This document shows positions 44,211-55,141 of a stretch of DNA of 64,000 bases, piece after piece. The notes beneath the pieces are model-generated. The model saw only the letters and a list, made by a program, of their open reading frames with translations, ran no database searches and had not been told where the DNA came from. The stretch spans positions 248,001-312,000 of the forward strand of contig JAHLKG010000011.1 in the NCBI GenBank assembly GCA_025526995.1, in the 5' to 3' direction. This DNA comes from Powellomyces hirtus (lineage: Eukaryota > Chytridiomycota > Chytridiomycetes > Spizellomycetales > Powellomycetaceae). The position numbers and the translations under genes were made by a program. Position 1 is the first letter of the stretch. Each line of letters starts with the position of its first letter.

Positions 44211-46081
44211 TTATCGACTGGCACTGCTGCTCCGGCTGCTACCCGAACTTCGACTTCGGCTGCTGCCGCTGGAAGGGCTGCGACCTCTGCGTGCACGAGG
44301 GCGACGACTGTCGCTTCGAGATCGGCTACGAGACGATCCACTGGATGGAGAGTCAGCACGCCTGCGTCCTCGTTTCACAGGGCTGCGGGAGCGGGACCGG
44401 GAGGGTGACCGCTTTCTGCCGCGCCTGACATCATCTGCTGCTGTCCTGCCGTTGCCACGAGGAGGTGCCACACGAGAATCTCGTGATGGTGCATCTGCGG
44501 GGCGACCTATCGGTGGCCTGTTCTGCTCAGCAGCGGGACGCGGAAGGCCTCCCCGCTGTTGAAGTCTATCAGGGTGGATGAACGGCTGGACCGACCCAGT
44601 GACTGGCGCGGGCGCGGGTTTTACTGGGGAAGGTGGGACGGCAATGGGTCCAGGTGGAAGAGACGGTTCTCTTCTACGAGGCGGTGCCTCCGGTTGACGG
44701 TGAGAGCCGTTGGCGGCTGATGGCGGAGGCCCATTCCTTTGTAGCGCGGCGCGACGAGAGTAAGGCGACAAAGATCTAGATGGCGACCTTCGTTTGGTCG
44801 GCTGTCCTGCATTGCTTTGGCGACCACGAGGTGGAGACCTAGTAAGCGATCGACGCTTAGCCGGCTGTCCTGCGTTGCTCTGGCGGCGGCGAGGTGGAGA
44901 CTTTGGTGAACGAGATCGAGATGTGGAAACAGTTGCGGAGCGTGGAGATCTGCGTCGGACAGGAGATCGCGAGGAGGATGCGGCTTTACGTCCAGCGGGC
45001 GAACGCATGCGTGACGGCCTACCGCGGACAGGGGAACGCGACCGCGAACGTGATAGGGATGGAGACGGTGACAAGCGCCGGCGTCCGCGGCTCTCACGCC
45101 CCTTTGACCGGCTGTCGCCCCTCCGGTCCGATCCACTGCTTGACGGCGATCGCATCCTATTGTCTCGCCGTCCTCGGGACGAACGCCGACCGCGACGATC
45201 ATCGCGTACTGGTCTTTCACGACGACCCTCAATCATCCGTTCGTCCCTTGACTTTCTATCTCGTTCGTTCTGCTTCGCCCGCTTCTCTGCGAGCTTTGCG
45301 TCTTCCTTTCGCTTTATGATCAGGGCTTTCTCGCGCTCAAGGCGCTCTTCCTCCCGGCGCGCTCTGTCTGCAACTCTTTGCTGCTTGATGGTTTCCTGTG
45401 TGAGACAAAAATATGCATCGGATAAGTCAAGGCCTACTTGGCGTATGGCGTTTTCCCCACCAATCTTTGCGTCTTTTGCAATTTTCCAGTCCCGCCCGAC
45501 CGAAGCCCAGAGCCTCTTTACAATATAATTCAGTCAACCTTTTGCCTCAACCCACCTGTAGATCTCTGTCAAAAGCCGCGCCCGCGACAAAGTCGTCTTT
45601 GATTCCAAATGCGGCTCTCGTCCTAGCATCAGCCTTTTCTTTCGCTTCAGCAAGCTCATGAACTTGATGCTCCTGCAGCTTCTTCACATCTTGACTCATT
45701 CGCTCCAAGTTCTTCAGCAGCTCTTGGCGCAAGCTGTCGACTCTCGCTTCGACTTCATCATCAGGTATATCTTGGGCCTCGAGTTGATCCTGTAATTCCA
45801 TGCATTTGATTTCCACTTCGCGCTTCTTCTGATGGTCTAGAATATCCTTGTTAGGTTTGCGAATCGGTGGCGGCTTGTCGTCAAAGGGCTGATCCTGGAT
45901 CCTTTCCCGCGGACGCAGCGAGGACAGGTTTCGCTGCACATAGCCGTTCGTCCCAGATCCTCGCGCAGTTGAAAGTCCTGAATCGTGAGAGAATACAGTA
46001 AAAAAACGATCAGGCGCTTCTCAATCAAGAGCTCCTCCCTTATGCGCCAGATGCCTTTTGCATACCTATTCCGTTGTACAT
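44211..46081 (-). CDS. CWC21: CWC21/SRRM2-type spliceosomal protein with SR-rich tail
   Basis: Exon 1 (46066-46081) and exon 2 (45556-45977) give MYNGIGLSTARGSGTNGYVQ followed by RNLSSLRPRER, the diagnostic cwf21 start of Cwc21, SRm300/SRRM2 and S. pombe Cwf21. A cwf21 helical domain follows (RKPNKDILDHQKKREVEIK). Exon 3 (44211-45395) is a charged coiled-coil (RARREEERLEREKAL) leading to about 300 residues rich in Arg-Ser/Arg-Pro, including repeated units such as RQSNAGQPAKRRS. The total is 540 residues. Cwc21 binds Prp8 near the catalytic centre of the spliceosome. The second intron (45396-45555) has an in-frame alternative acceptor at 45515 that would add 40 residues (see findings). The length is intermediate between yeast Cwc21 and human SRRM2. 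Confidence 0.9.
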
Positions 46082-46452
46082 TTTTGGGGAATCTCCCGTT
46101 GATGGTGGTGGGAAGGAAGGTTGTTCACAGCGATTCTTACCGTACAAGCTCCCGCGATAGCAAGCTCCCACTCGAGCCATTCGCAACCAAAGCGGTTCGA
46201 GTCACTGCGTCGCGCTTCGCTCCCATTTCACCCATTTCGCAGTTGCGTGACGTGGACACTCTGATATTTGCTGTGGGAAAGAAACAGCCGAGTACGATTT
46301 CCTTCGAACATACGGCATCCACCAACGTAGCATAGCGATTGCCCCATAGTATTACAGTAAAGGTAATGCTTCCCCCGAGTACAAACTGCGTGCTTTTGCG
46401 TCATGTCCGCTCATTCGCAGATTTGCAACCGCGTTTCTTCTCTGTCAGCAAG
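46082..46452. promoter_or_regulatory. Divergent promoter of CWC21 and RPN3
   Basis: These 371 bp lie between two opposite start codons. No other gene is supported here. Confidence 0.5.
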
Positions 46453-48552
46453 ATGGTTGAGACACGATCTTCGAAAGCAGCAAAGGCTGCTGGCCAAGAT
46501 GACAAGAAGGATCCCAAGGATGCTTCCGACAAAAACAAGGACGCTGCGGAGCCCGTGGCTATGGAGATTGTCAAAACTGACGCGGAATTGAAAGCAGAAA
46601 GCGACGCCGCGGTTCTGTCCGGTACGAACAACTTCCACTGCGTGCTCATTAAAAAAATGAGACCAATGCTGATCTGTGTTTGGGGATGTAGAGATAAAGC
46701 AGAATATCTCCTTGCTTGACCGTGCTGTTGCCACCTTGGAAGGACGATTCACAACACGTGCATTACGTGCCACAGCTTCGATCAGAAGGCGATTGAGCCC
46801 GGATAACCTGAGCCAGGCCTTGAACGTTTACTTTCCTGAAGGGACCACACGGAAAGCGTCGCTGCTCGAACATGTCGGAAAGGTGACTTTGAAAGCAGCA
46901 CGATAGTTATATATTGCCCGCCCAGCGTGTTCTGACAGCCCACTCGTTTTCGCAACAACCCAGACTTCCCATGCTATGCAAGTTGATGCTACTGAAACGC
47001 AGACTGAATCAAACGATGGCAAGAAGTTCTTGCCGGAACATGAGATATATCTCAGCTATCTGGTTCTGCTTTACTTGCATGACCAAAAGCAGAATGATAA
47101 GGTGCATATGGTTGAGCAGACGTGCTTTACGACCATTTGGTTAACATCAGAACGATGTAGGGCATGCGTTTGGCAAGCGAGCTAGTGGAGACAATTCAGG
47201 CTTTGAACCGTCGTACATTGGATCAGCTCGCTGGACGCATTTACTTTTACTACGCGCGGTTCTACGAGCTTTCCGACAGGCTCACTGAAGCACGGCCGTA
47301 AGTTTATGTCAAACATCAAACTTGGATACGACGTATTTTTCTTATCTTAAATTATGTCTAGTTTGCTCCTGGCCGCTCAGCGCACAGCTACCTTGAGGCA
47401 TGACGACGATACGCAGGTGGGTTAACAAACCAGAACCACACCGATCCACATGTCTTTTCTCATGACAGAACCTAAATCATTATTCAGGCAACGCTGCTGA
47501 ATCTTCTTCTACGAAGCTACCTGCACTTCAACTTGTATGAGCAAGCCGACAAGCTTGTGTCGAAGGCAGTCTTCCCCGAAGCTGCTTCGAACAACCAAAT
47601 TGCTCGCCACATGTATTACCTGGGTACACGCGCCATTTTGCAATGCTAATTAATCGCATGTGTACTGACATACGTCAAAACAATAGGTCGCATCAAGGCC
47701 ATGCAGCTCGACTACACTGCCTCGCACAGACATCTTTTGCAAGCCATCCGAAAGGGACCCACCAGCCCTGCCAGTGCCGGATTCCAACAAGCCGTAAGTC
47801 TGAGAGAGCGTGATCATAGAATCCACCAAGGACTCACTTCTTTATTTGCAGGTCAACAAACTGGCCATCATTGTGCAACTGTTGATGGGTGAAATCCCTG
47901 ATCGGGCAATCTTCAGACAACCAACTCTGCGCAAGTCTTTGTTGCCATACTTGCAGATTACACAGGCAGTGCGCATTGGAGATCTTGCCAAGTTTCAGGA
48001 GACTTTGGGTCAACATGCGGCCATTTTCCGTGCCGACAAAACATATACCCTCATCCTTCGGTACGTGGCAATCAGAAAGCAGAAAATTCGCCATCCAGAA
48101 ACTTATCTGCGGTTCCGTGTTCTAGCCTTCGTCACAACGTCATCAAGACGGGTGTGCGTATGATCAGCCTTTCTTACTCTCGGATCTCGCTGCGTGACAT
48201 TTGCCTCAAGCTGCAGCTGGATAGCGAGGAAGACGCCGAATACATCGTGGCCAAGTCGATCCGTGACGGTGTGATAGACGCCTCCATTGACCACGAGAAG
48301 GGTTATATGAAGTCCAAGGAGAACGTGGACCTGTACTCGACCACGGAACCGCAGAACGCCTTCAATCAGCGAATCACGTTCTGCCTGAACCTGCACAACG
48401 AGAGTGTCAAGGCCCTGCGGTTCCCTCTCGAGGCCCATCGCAAGGAACTCGCCAATGCCACCGCCCTCCGTGAAGAGGAGAGGAAATTGGCTAAAGAAAT
48501 TGTGGACGGTGAGATGGGAGACGATGAAGACATGGGTGGCGAAGACTGGTAG
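46453..48552 (+). CDS. RPN3: 26S proteasome regulatory subunit Rpn3 (PSMD3)
   Basis: Nine exons (46453-46621, 46692-46882, 46964-47101, 47161-47297, 47362-47416, 47488-47623, 47687-47793, 47852-48060, 48126-48552) give 522 residues, close to human PSMD3 (534). Rpn3 is a PCI-domain subunit of the 19S lid. Landmarks are [91 protein letters not shown], and the PCI winged helix [20 protein letters not shown]. The C-terminus is acidic ([10 protein letters not shown]). The N-terminus is Lys/Asp-rich. The junction of exons 2 and 3 could also be drawn with a 33-nt intron, which I consider too short. Confidence 0.95.
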
Positions 48553-49064
48553 ACGCGTCAGCGCGGTCATGTCTCAAAAATGTATACAAAAAATTTGCGT
48601 CAAATCAGACCACTATGGCCCAAACGGGGATATGAAATTGGAGATGTTGTTGGGTTAGGACAATCAAATTTCCCCCCCGCCGCTCCCTGGAAGGCCAGAA
48701 CCAAGCCGTTCGTGTTCGTGGTAGTAGTCTGAGAGCGGGCGTGACTGTGGTTCCTGGCTTTTGACAGCGGCAAAGTGCGAACTTTTCACTTTGTGCCGCG
48801 TTTGAGACTCTAAAATGGAAGAAAATCAAACGGCGTAAACGCGGTAGGCGACCGTCACGTTCTAAACGCGCAAAATATCGTTTTCGCAGCGGAAGACTCG
48901 TGGAACTGGAGGGATGCAAAAGGCCGTAAAATGAACGCCTACCGTAACAGCAACCCAACCAGAGTCGGAATCGGCACTATAAAAGTGGACGGTGTCCGGC
49001 GTTCACCCTCCGCCTTCGGTACCCTTCTCAAACGACCACAGTTTCAAGAATCTCTTCGCAAGCC
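48553..49064. promoter_or_regulatory. Promoter region of the secreted Thr/Pro-rich protein
   Basis: This 512-bp region lies between two plus-strand genes. It holds a TATA box at 48978 and no supported gene. Confidence 0.5.
48978..48984 (+). promoter_or_regulatory. TATA box
   Basis: A TATAAAA sequence lies about 80 bp before the start codon at 49065, a typical spacing for a strongly expressed gene with a short 5' UTR. Confidence 0.6.
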
Positions 49065-49965
49065 ATGCGTTTCTTTACCATTGCTACCGGCCTGGCGTTG
49101 ACCGCCGCCTCCGTCTCTGCCCAGTCCAACTTCGACTGTATCCGCTGGGAGGGCGAGGAGAAGTTCACGCAAACAAAATGCTACAGTCAAAACGACTTCA
49201 ACATGGCTGGCGACGCGGTGGAGACTCAAGCCGAGGCGAACGGGTTCCTTGCCGCGACCGCAAAGTGCATGTGCGACGGATTGTTCACGATTCCGGAGTA
49301 CGCGGTTGCGTTCAGAGACTGCTCTGGAGGTGATGCTTTCCTCAAGAAGAGGGAAGCGGCCGTTGCGGGATGCAAGGCTCAGAGCTTTGGAAGTGTGGCC
49401 AAGGTTTGGGGCATGGTGATTGTGACTAGGAACAGCCAGACTGGAGAGAGGAAGGTAAGCAGCCTGAGAAGCTCGACAGAGATGGGCATGGACCTTGGAA
49501 AATATGATTCTAACTGTTTTACGTTTGTATGGTAACTTGTAAATGAAGTTTGAGTACGAGGACGGTCCTACTGACACTACACCCCCTGTCGTCGTCCCCC
49601 CGGTCGTCGTTACACCTGTCGTCGTCCAACCTTCCACCAAGACTACCCCCGTCGTCGATGACAAGGCCACCCCCGTTGTCACCCCCGTCTCCCAGGTCGG
49701 CGCCACCACCACTGCTAGCGTCCCGCGCGCCACTGGCACCAGCACCGCTGTCATTCTGCCCCCCACCACCAGCACCGTCATTGTTGACGCCCCTGGTGCT
49801 TCCACGGTCCCCGGCACCAAGCCCGCCTCATCGACCAAGAAGACTACTAGCCCGACTGCCACCCCTGTCAAGGGCGATGACTCCACCGTCTCTGGCGCGT
49901 CCGTCGTGTCGGGTGGCCTCGTCTCCGCTGCTGCTGCCGTCGCTGCCGTCGCCTTGTTCATCTAG
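49065..49965 (+). CDS. Secreted, probably GPI-anchored, Thr/Pro-rich surface protein
   Basis: Two exons (49065-49454, 49549-49965) give 268 residues. The signal peptide is MRFFTIATGLALTAASVSA with likely cleavage before QSNFDC. The N-terminal domain has six cysteines (NFDC, TKC, AKCMC, RDC, AGC), suggesting three disulfides, but it is not a clear CFEM domain, which needs eight. The second half is a Val/Pro/Thr/Ser-rich stalk (VVVPPVVVTPVVV, TTTASVPRATGTST) of the kind that is O-mannosylated. The C-terminus is hydrophobic (LVSAAAAVAAVALFI) after a Ser/Gly-rich site, typical of GPI attachment. A role in the cell wall or adhesion is inference. Confidence 0.85.
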
Positions 49966-52900
49966 ATCGTTGTAGAACCTCTTTCGAGAGTATAGAGTTT
50001 TGTTTTGTTTGCAGATACGTGGGTTACCCCCCGCAGTAATATACACATCCCGGATGCTAGACATCTTAATGTTTATTGGACGCCTTCCTTGACACAAGAT
50101 GGATCCCATTGAATTCACTGCGCTTATGTCGATATAGCAGGCACCAAAGCCGACTGCTGCCCTCAATCATCTGCATGAGATCGAAGGTCACTATGACTGT
50201 ACTCATTGCGTCCGATCTCGTGGAATCGAGAAGTTCCCTTCCGGCTACTGCCGTTTCCGTCAATCCGGCAAGGATATCGGTCGCCACTGCCTCCGCACAC
50301 AAGAACCTCTTGCAACCGCCACTTTGCAGGATATTCCTGTGACCTTGCCTCAACGCCCACTCAGATTCCATTCATCAATCCACTGAGTCACCATCCTCTT
50401 CAGACAGTGAATCTCCTTCCATGGGACGCACTTCATCACGCTGATAACATGGATCACGCTCCTCCTTCCCTTCACAAGTCATTGCTGCCCCCACCTCCTC
50501 CACCCCTATCCTCATGGAAGCATGCATTCATCGCTGGCTGAGTTATCGTTGTCTGATCTTGCACCCAACGATGAAAGCTTGCTTCAATGAGCATAAGCGA
50601 AGCTATCTTTCGCCAACCACTATCAGCGCTGCTCCGTCTTCAGCCGAAGACGCAGATGCCGAAGCTGACCCCGGGAGTCACCCGCTTCCTTCATTTCCCA
50701 GTCCTCGTACTCGGGAAACAATGCCCTGCCTACCTGCGCTTACTGCCTTCCAACTAGCTTGCCAGCTTGGCAGCCTCCATTCGCTGCCTGCGTCACCCAT
50801 GGCCTTGCCCCAAAGGTATGGAGGAGGCCAGGCAGTGAGGAGGGCAGGGAGCCACACAGGGGACGCGGAAGAGCACTGCGTAGACTAAGTAGCGCAAGAC
50901 AGCATTCACCGCCTCACTTGCATTGCCCTGCGATCGGATCCCCTCCTTCCTTACCTTGCGCGCCCCGCTGCGCGCCATGCAGGTTGGCTCGTTCAGTACT
51001 TTCATCCTCTCTTTTGCTCTGCTCCTTATGGGCGGGGCAAAAAAGCAGAAACTCTTCCTCACCATTTCGTTTTACTGCAGAGACATCTCTGTTTTTTTCC
51101 GTCCTGGGGTTTTCAACTTGCTCAGTTCGCTATATTCACAATGAGCGTCCTCTTTGATTTGGTCTCCTCTCACCGCTCCGTCCCACTCTCTGTGATTTCC
51201 TATCTGTTAGAGATGTTGGAAGATTTTTAACCAAACGGCGAGATCAAGAAAGCACATCACCGCTTATGCGCGCACGCGCCCAGTATTGAGAGGGAAGGTG
51301 CACTGAATCTATCTAAAGAGGATAGGAAAAAGATGAGAGTGAACTCTGAGGGAGGCCAACGCACAGACAGCCGCCTTTTATAGAACTCTGGGAACAGCGC
51401 GGGGGCCGCTGGAAATCCGAGTAGAGCGAAAATTCAAGGGACCCTTCCAATTCGGGCTCAGTGCGGGGGCTATTTGTGTGTCTATACCTTGCTTGTCGTC
51501 TGCGCTGCCATCACTACTACACCTTATCCTCCTCTGCGCTCCCGTTTAACGAGGAAAGTATCGTTTAACGCGTTAAATGCTCAACGGATCGGTGACATAT
51601 ACTCTGGGTCTGTCAGGATTACGAGCCGTCTCCCACCCTCCAGCCATTGTAAGAGAGCGACCTGGAGCAATGAGGTTACGAGGATGCCCGTAATGTGCAT
51701 TTGAAAAGCTTCCAGCGCGACCGCTAGACGACGGAGAGGTCTATTTCAGCAAAGATGAATCGATTCTAGAAAGAAACAGCAGAGTCGTACATACCCATTT
51801 TCGACATGAGCTAAATCCACGATTTGATTTTCTGGTTTTGCAGACCAGTCCTTGCTGACCCTAAGACCCTGAGATAGATTTGATGACGGAAGTGCGATAG
51901 GGTGCAATAAAACTATTGAATTAGGGACAATCGTTTAGTTCTAGTTTCTGATATTGGCCATCAGCTCCTAACACTCATCCACTCTCACCACACGGAAAGG
52001 GTATATCACAGCGGCAGGGTCGTGCATGCGTAAATTGAGACGCGGTGGAAGTGAAAAGAAACAACGGAAGAAGAAAAGCACTGGTTAGTAACATGAAGAG
52101 GCTAGGAATAAAAAGGAAGCAGAAAGCCAGTGCGGCTTGGCTTATGATCCAGTGGTACGAGACCCATTCGAGAGGTCCAGCATCAGTATGGTAGTACCAT
52201 AAGTAGCAAGCGGCTCCCGAACGATCAGTTTTTCTCTGGCCCCAAAGACGCAGAGCCGTACTCTCAAACGATTCCAGCACGTTTAAGAAGGGGTACGTCC
52301 GCCGACTACAAGTAGCCGATAGATCATTCCCCAAACGACAGCACCCTGGAGCCAGCCGGTACGAGAGCTCCCTCGGCGTATCCTCCAGTAAACGTACCCG
52401 GGATGTGCCTCGAGGACATCAGTTTTCTCGAAAACATGGTTGGCCGTTTCCGGTGAAGGATAAGGTTGGTCCTGCAGCGAGCGCCTCGAACGACGTCGAA
52501 CGACGACGGGAAAGCCAAAAAAAAAGGAGAGAAGGGCGTCAGTGCATCTGATGACGAGGAAGTTTGGATACCAACAAATCACACTTGACAAAGGGCGTGA
52601 GTATGGAGACATAAAAGCATACCCGAAAGCGCAGCGTGCGAGCCTGTGGCATGCCAACCCCGAAATGCACAGGCGTCGCACGGCCCGATCGTGTGCCTTT
52701 GAACATCATTTTTAAACAATTGCGCATCCCCACCGTCAATTCCCATTTTCATTCAAAAAAGAATGCGCAATCGCCATACCCCAGGCATACCTCTACCCGG
52801 ATTGAGACCGTAATATCTGCAGAGGCTCACCCGCCGGCTCTCCGAGCCGGTATGACGAGGCTCCGTGCTTTCCAAGGTGTTCAACTCGACGAAGATTGGC

Positions 52901-53619
52901 CACTCACCGCTGCGAATATCTGAGAACGCGATATCTGATCGAATACAAGTGCGGTGTGCATCGCAAGTGCGAATATGAGTTGGCGGCGAATAAATAAATA
53001 AGACCGGAGTGTAGGAGGGGATGTGGTGCTGGTGTTTGGTAGACAGACGAGAGGAATGGGGGGGATTATGAGCGGCTTGTATAAAAAAGCGCAAAGCGAG
53101 GGCAGGGAAGGGCCAGGATTTTATATGACCGGCGCGACCCGAGCCGGCGTCCACATAATGCCATGTGCGGTAAGTGGGAAATCACGTATGCCGTGAACAC
53201 TAGACGCCTATCCTCGACAAGAAGATGGAGGAAAGGATGGTGATACCATTTCGCATGCATGGATATGTACGGGGACTTGAACCGACCGCCAACAATATTG
53301 CCACCGAGAAGGCCTGCCTCAACACCCGACAGCGGCGCAAGACTCTTACTAACGACCAGTACGGGTACACACAAGCACCGCTAGCTGGCTGCTTGTCTAG
53401 GAAACGCCGGAAACTGAGAGCTCGAGACGACGAGTAGTAAGACCCGGGCCGTGCGCAGGGAGAGCTCCGGATGCAAGGGAACGAGGGAACTCTTCATGTG
53501 CGGTCGATAGTTATCTTGCTTCCTGTCACAAAATACCACCAACCGAGCGGGTGTGCTGGTGAGTCCGGGTGCCCTCCCGGTGGAATGGGAGCCGTACCCT
53601 GTGCACGTATAAAATGATA
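49966..53619. other. Gene-poor region
   Basis: About 3.7 kb have no gene I can support. Overlapping open frames on both strands near 50066-50888 and 52283-52739 have skewed composition and no domains, and nothing splices into a recognisable protein. The 50400-51100 part is C/T-rich. A perfect 14-bp palindrome with an ACGCGT core lies at 51564-51577. A regulatory or long noncoding RNA cannot be excluded. Confidence 0.4.
51564..51577. repeat. 14-bp perfect palindrome TTTAACGCGTTAAA
   Basis: The sequence equals its own reverse complement and contains ACGCGT. A second copy of the half (cgtttaac) lies 20 bp upstream. It may be a dimer-binding site; function is unknown. Confidence 0.6.
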
Positions 53620-53644
53620 TCCTGGTGGCCGATTGACTTCAATC
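53617..53644 (+). repeat. Left terminal inverted repeat (28 bp)
   Basis: This is a perfect inverted copy of 54034-54061. The inner part is itself almost palindromic (gattgacttcaatc). Confidence 0.85.
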
Positions 53645-54058
53645 GGTGCCGTATGATTTCAATCTAACAGCTCATGCTACATCAATGATCAGCCGTTATT
53701 TTCAATCGCTTATATGAACAGCTTTCGCACACACGGCCGTTTGATTTCACAAACGTGGCTCTTCTTTGGGTCTCCAGTGCGGCGGAACTTCTCAATAATG
53801 CTGTGGGTGGTTGATTTAGGGTAGTCAAAGCGTCGAGCAGCCTCTGCTTCAGTCTTGGCCTCGTGCATGACAGACTTGGTGATCTTCTCTCCCATATCGA
53901 TATCGTTCTGAATGTGGTTGTTTCTCGCCTGCGGCGCGGCATAGTTGATCTCAGGGCTTTGGGACGATTGAAAACGGAAATCTCTTGCGAACGATGTGAA
54001 CGGCGGGTGGTCGAAAGCATGCTGCGGTTGATTGATTGAAGTCAATCGGCCACCAGGA
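53620..54058. mobile_element. Small Tc1/mariner-like element (MITE-like) with perfect inverted ends
   Basis: The ends are perfect inverted repeats. Including flanking bases they match over 28 bp (53617-53644 against 54034-54061), starting TCCTGGTGGCCGATT inside the element. Each end abuts a TA dinucleotide (53618-53619 and 54059-54060), the target duplicated by Tc1/mariner transposases. The 439-bp body is too short for a full transposase but holds a minus-strand frame with a helix-turn-helix typical of such transposases. It is therefore a non-autonomous derivative that kept the N-terminal DNA-binding part. The exact boundary could shift by a base or two, because A/T residues flank the TA. Confidence 0.8.
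53710..53895 (-). pseudogene. Remnant transposase N-terminus (helix-turn-helix)
   Basis: A frame of 61 residues from ATG 53895 contains EAEAARRFDYPKSTTHSIIE, the form of a Tc1/IS630-type helix-turn-helix (AARRF...STxxxI), then KFRRTGDPKK. It stops at 53710, before any catalytic DDE/D domain. The frame is open further upstream but without ATG. It is probably a relic inside the element; a domesticated DNA-binding peptide is a remote alternative. Confidence 0.6.
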
Positions 54059-54061
54059 TAT
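54034..54061 (-). repeat. Right terminal inverted repeat (28 bp)
   Basis: This is the perfect inverted partner of 53617-53644. The absence of mismatches suggests recent mobility or selection on the ends. Confidence 0.85.
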
Positions 54062-55141
54062 TGATTTGGGAGGGATACTATGTATTACCAATACGTAAAT
54101 TGTGGCATATTAGAATACATGTGATACATGTACTGAACCCCAAGCGACTGAAGGGCGGCCCGGACCTGAATACGGCACAAGGCAGTGCCGGCATGGGACC
54201 TTTTCCAATATTTGCGGCAAAGCGGCCGTGCCCGGGTTCCGGAAATCACCAGACGACTGGACACCAAGAAGGCAAGGTGGATCATGCCATATCAGCAACG
54301 CCGCAAATCATAACGATACGTACCGTCGTATCCACCAACCGCGAGTGTAGGGTTCATCCGGTGATTGCCGGGAGGCTTGATACCTTGACTACATATTGCG
54401 GATGGTAGCACAGGTCCAGGAGCCGTGAGGTCGAAAGTAATGGGACTGTCCGAATGCCTCGTAATGATTTTTGCTAATGTATGATACCGAAATGATATCA
54501 TGGCCGTAACGCGACCATGGATATTCGCACAGAGCGCGCTCACCTATCGCCGGCCGCATGTGCGCTGTCGACTTTGTGAACCGAGCTGCGGGCAATTGTC
54601 CCGGTGTGGGGTCCGGGCTCCCTCCGAACACTACTGGTACGTATCGCGGTACCATCGCGCGCGGCGGTGAGGGGGTTCGGACAAGACGCATGCACAGCAA
54701 TCTTCTGCGAAGGTCCGCAGTGGGTATAAATGGCACAAACGGGCGGAGATAGACGATGACTTGATGGAACTATTGCTTGCGACCACATAGATTTTCAAGG
54801 TGCATTGCTCGTGTCCTGTCTGGCTGTTGATCCCGCTCTAATTGCAAAGCTGGGGAGCAGTCCTGGCTGCAGTGCGTCATTACGCGTGACGATTCGGGCC
54901 AAAAGATGCCCCAGCGCTGGGCCTCAACCATGGAAGAAACAGAAGGTAGGCGTGGCTTGCTGTTGGAGACTGCCAGGCTTGCTCTCGAACACAGCACCCG
55001 AACCGCATCGGATCGTACAAGCTCAGTGCGTGATGGCGGACGTACCCCTTCTATACGTGTAGATGTGGATTGCCTGCGCGAGGAGGGCGTGTATTTAAAA
55101 AGTTCGTATATATGCAACAAAGATCATGATCATCAAGAATC
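54059..55141. other. Gene-poor region between the element and the C2H2 gene
   Basis: About 1.1 kb with only short open frames on both strands, none with recognisable domains or starts. No repeat longer than a few bases was noticed by eye. Confidence 0.4.

Noticed and set aside
46883..46963. 33-nt intron model for RPN3 between exons 2 and 3
   Set aside because: Phase allows it, but 33 nt is shorter than other introns here; the 81-nt intron from GTGACT to CCCAG is also in phase and more usual.
50066..50888. Overlapping frames of about 100-125 codons on both strands
   Set aside because: None links by splicing to further exons or shows a domain; the C/T bias of this region gives long frames by chance.
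54389..54736. Minus-strand frame of 115 codons
   Set aside because: No domain, and several overlapping frames of equal size occur nearby.
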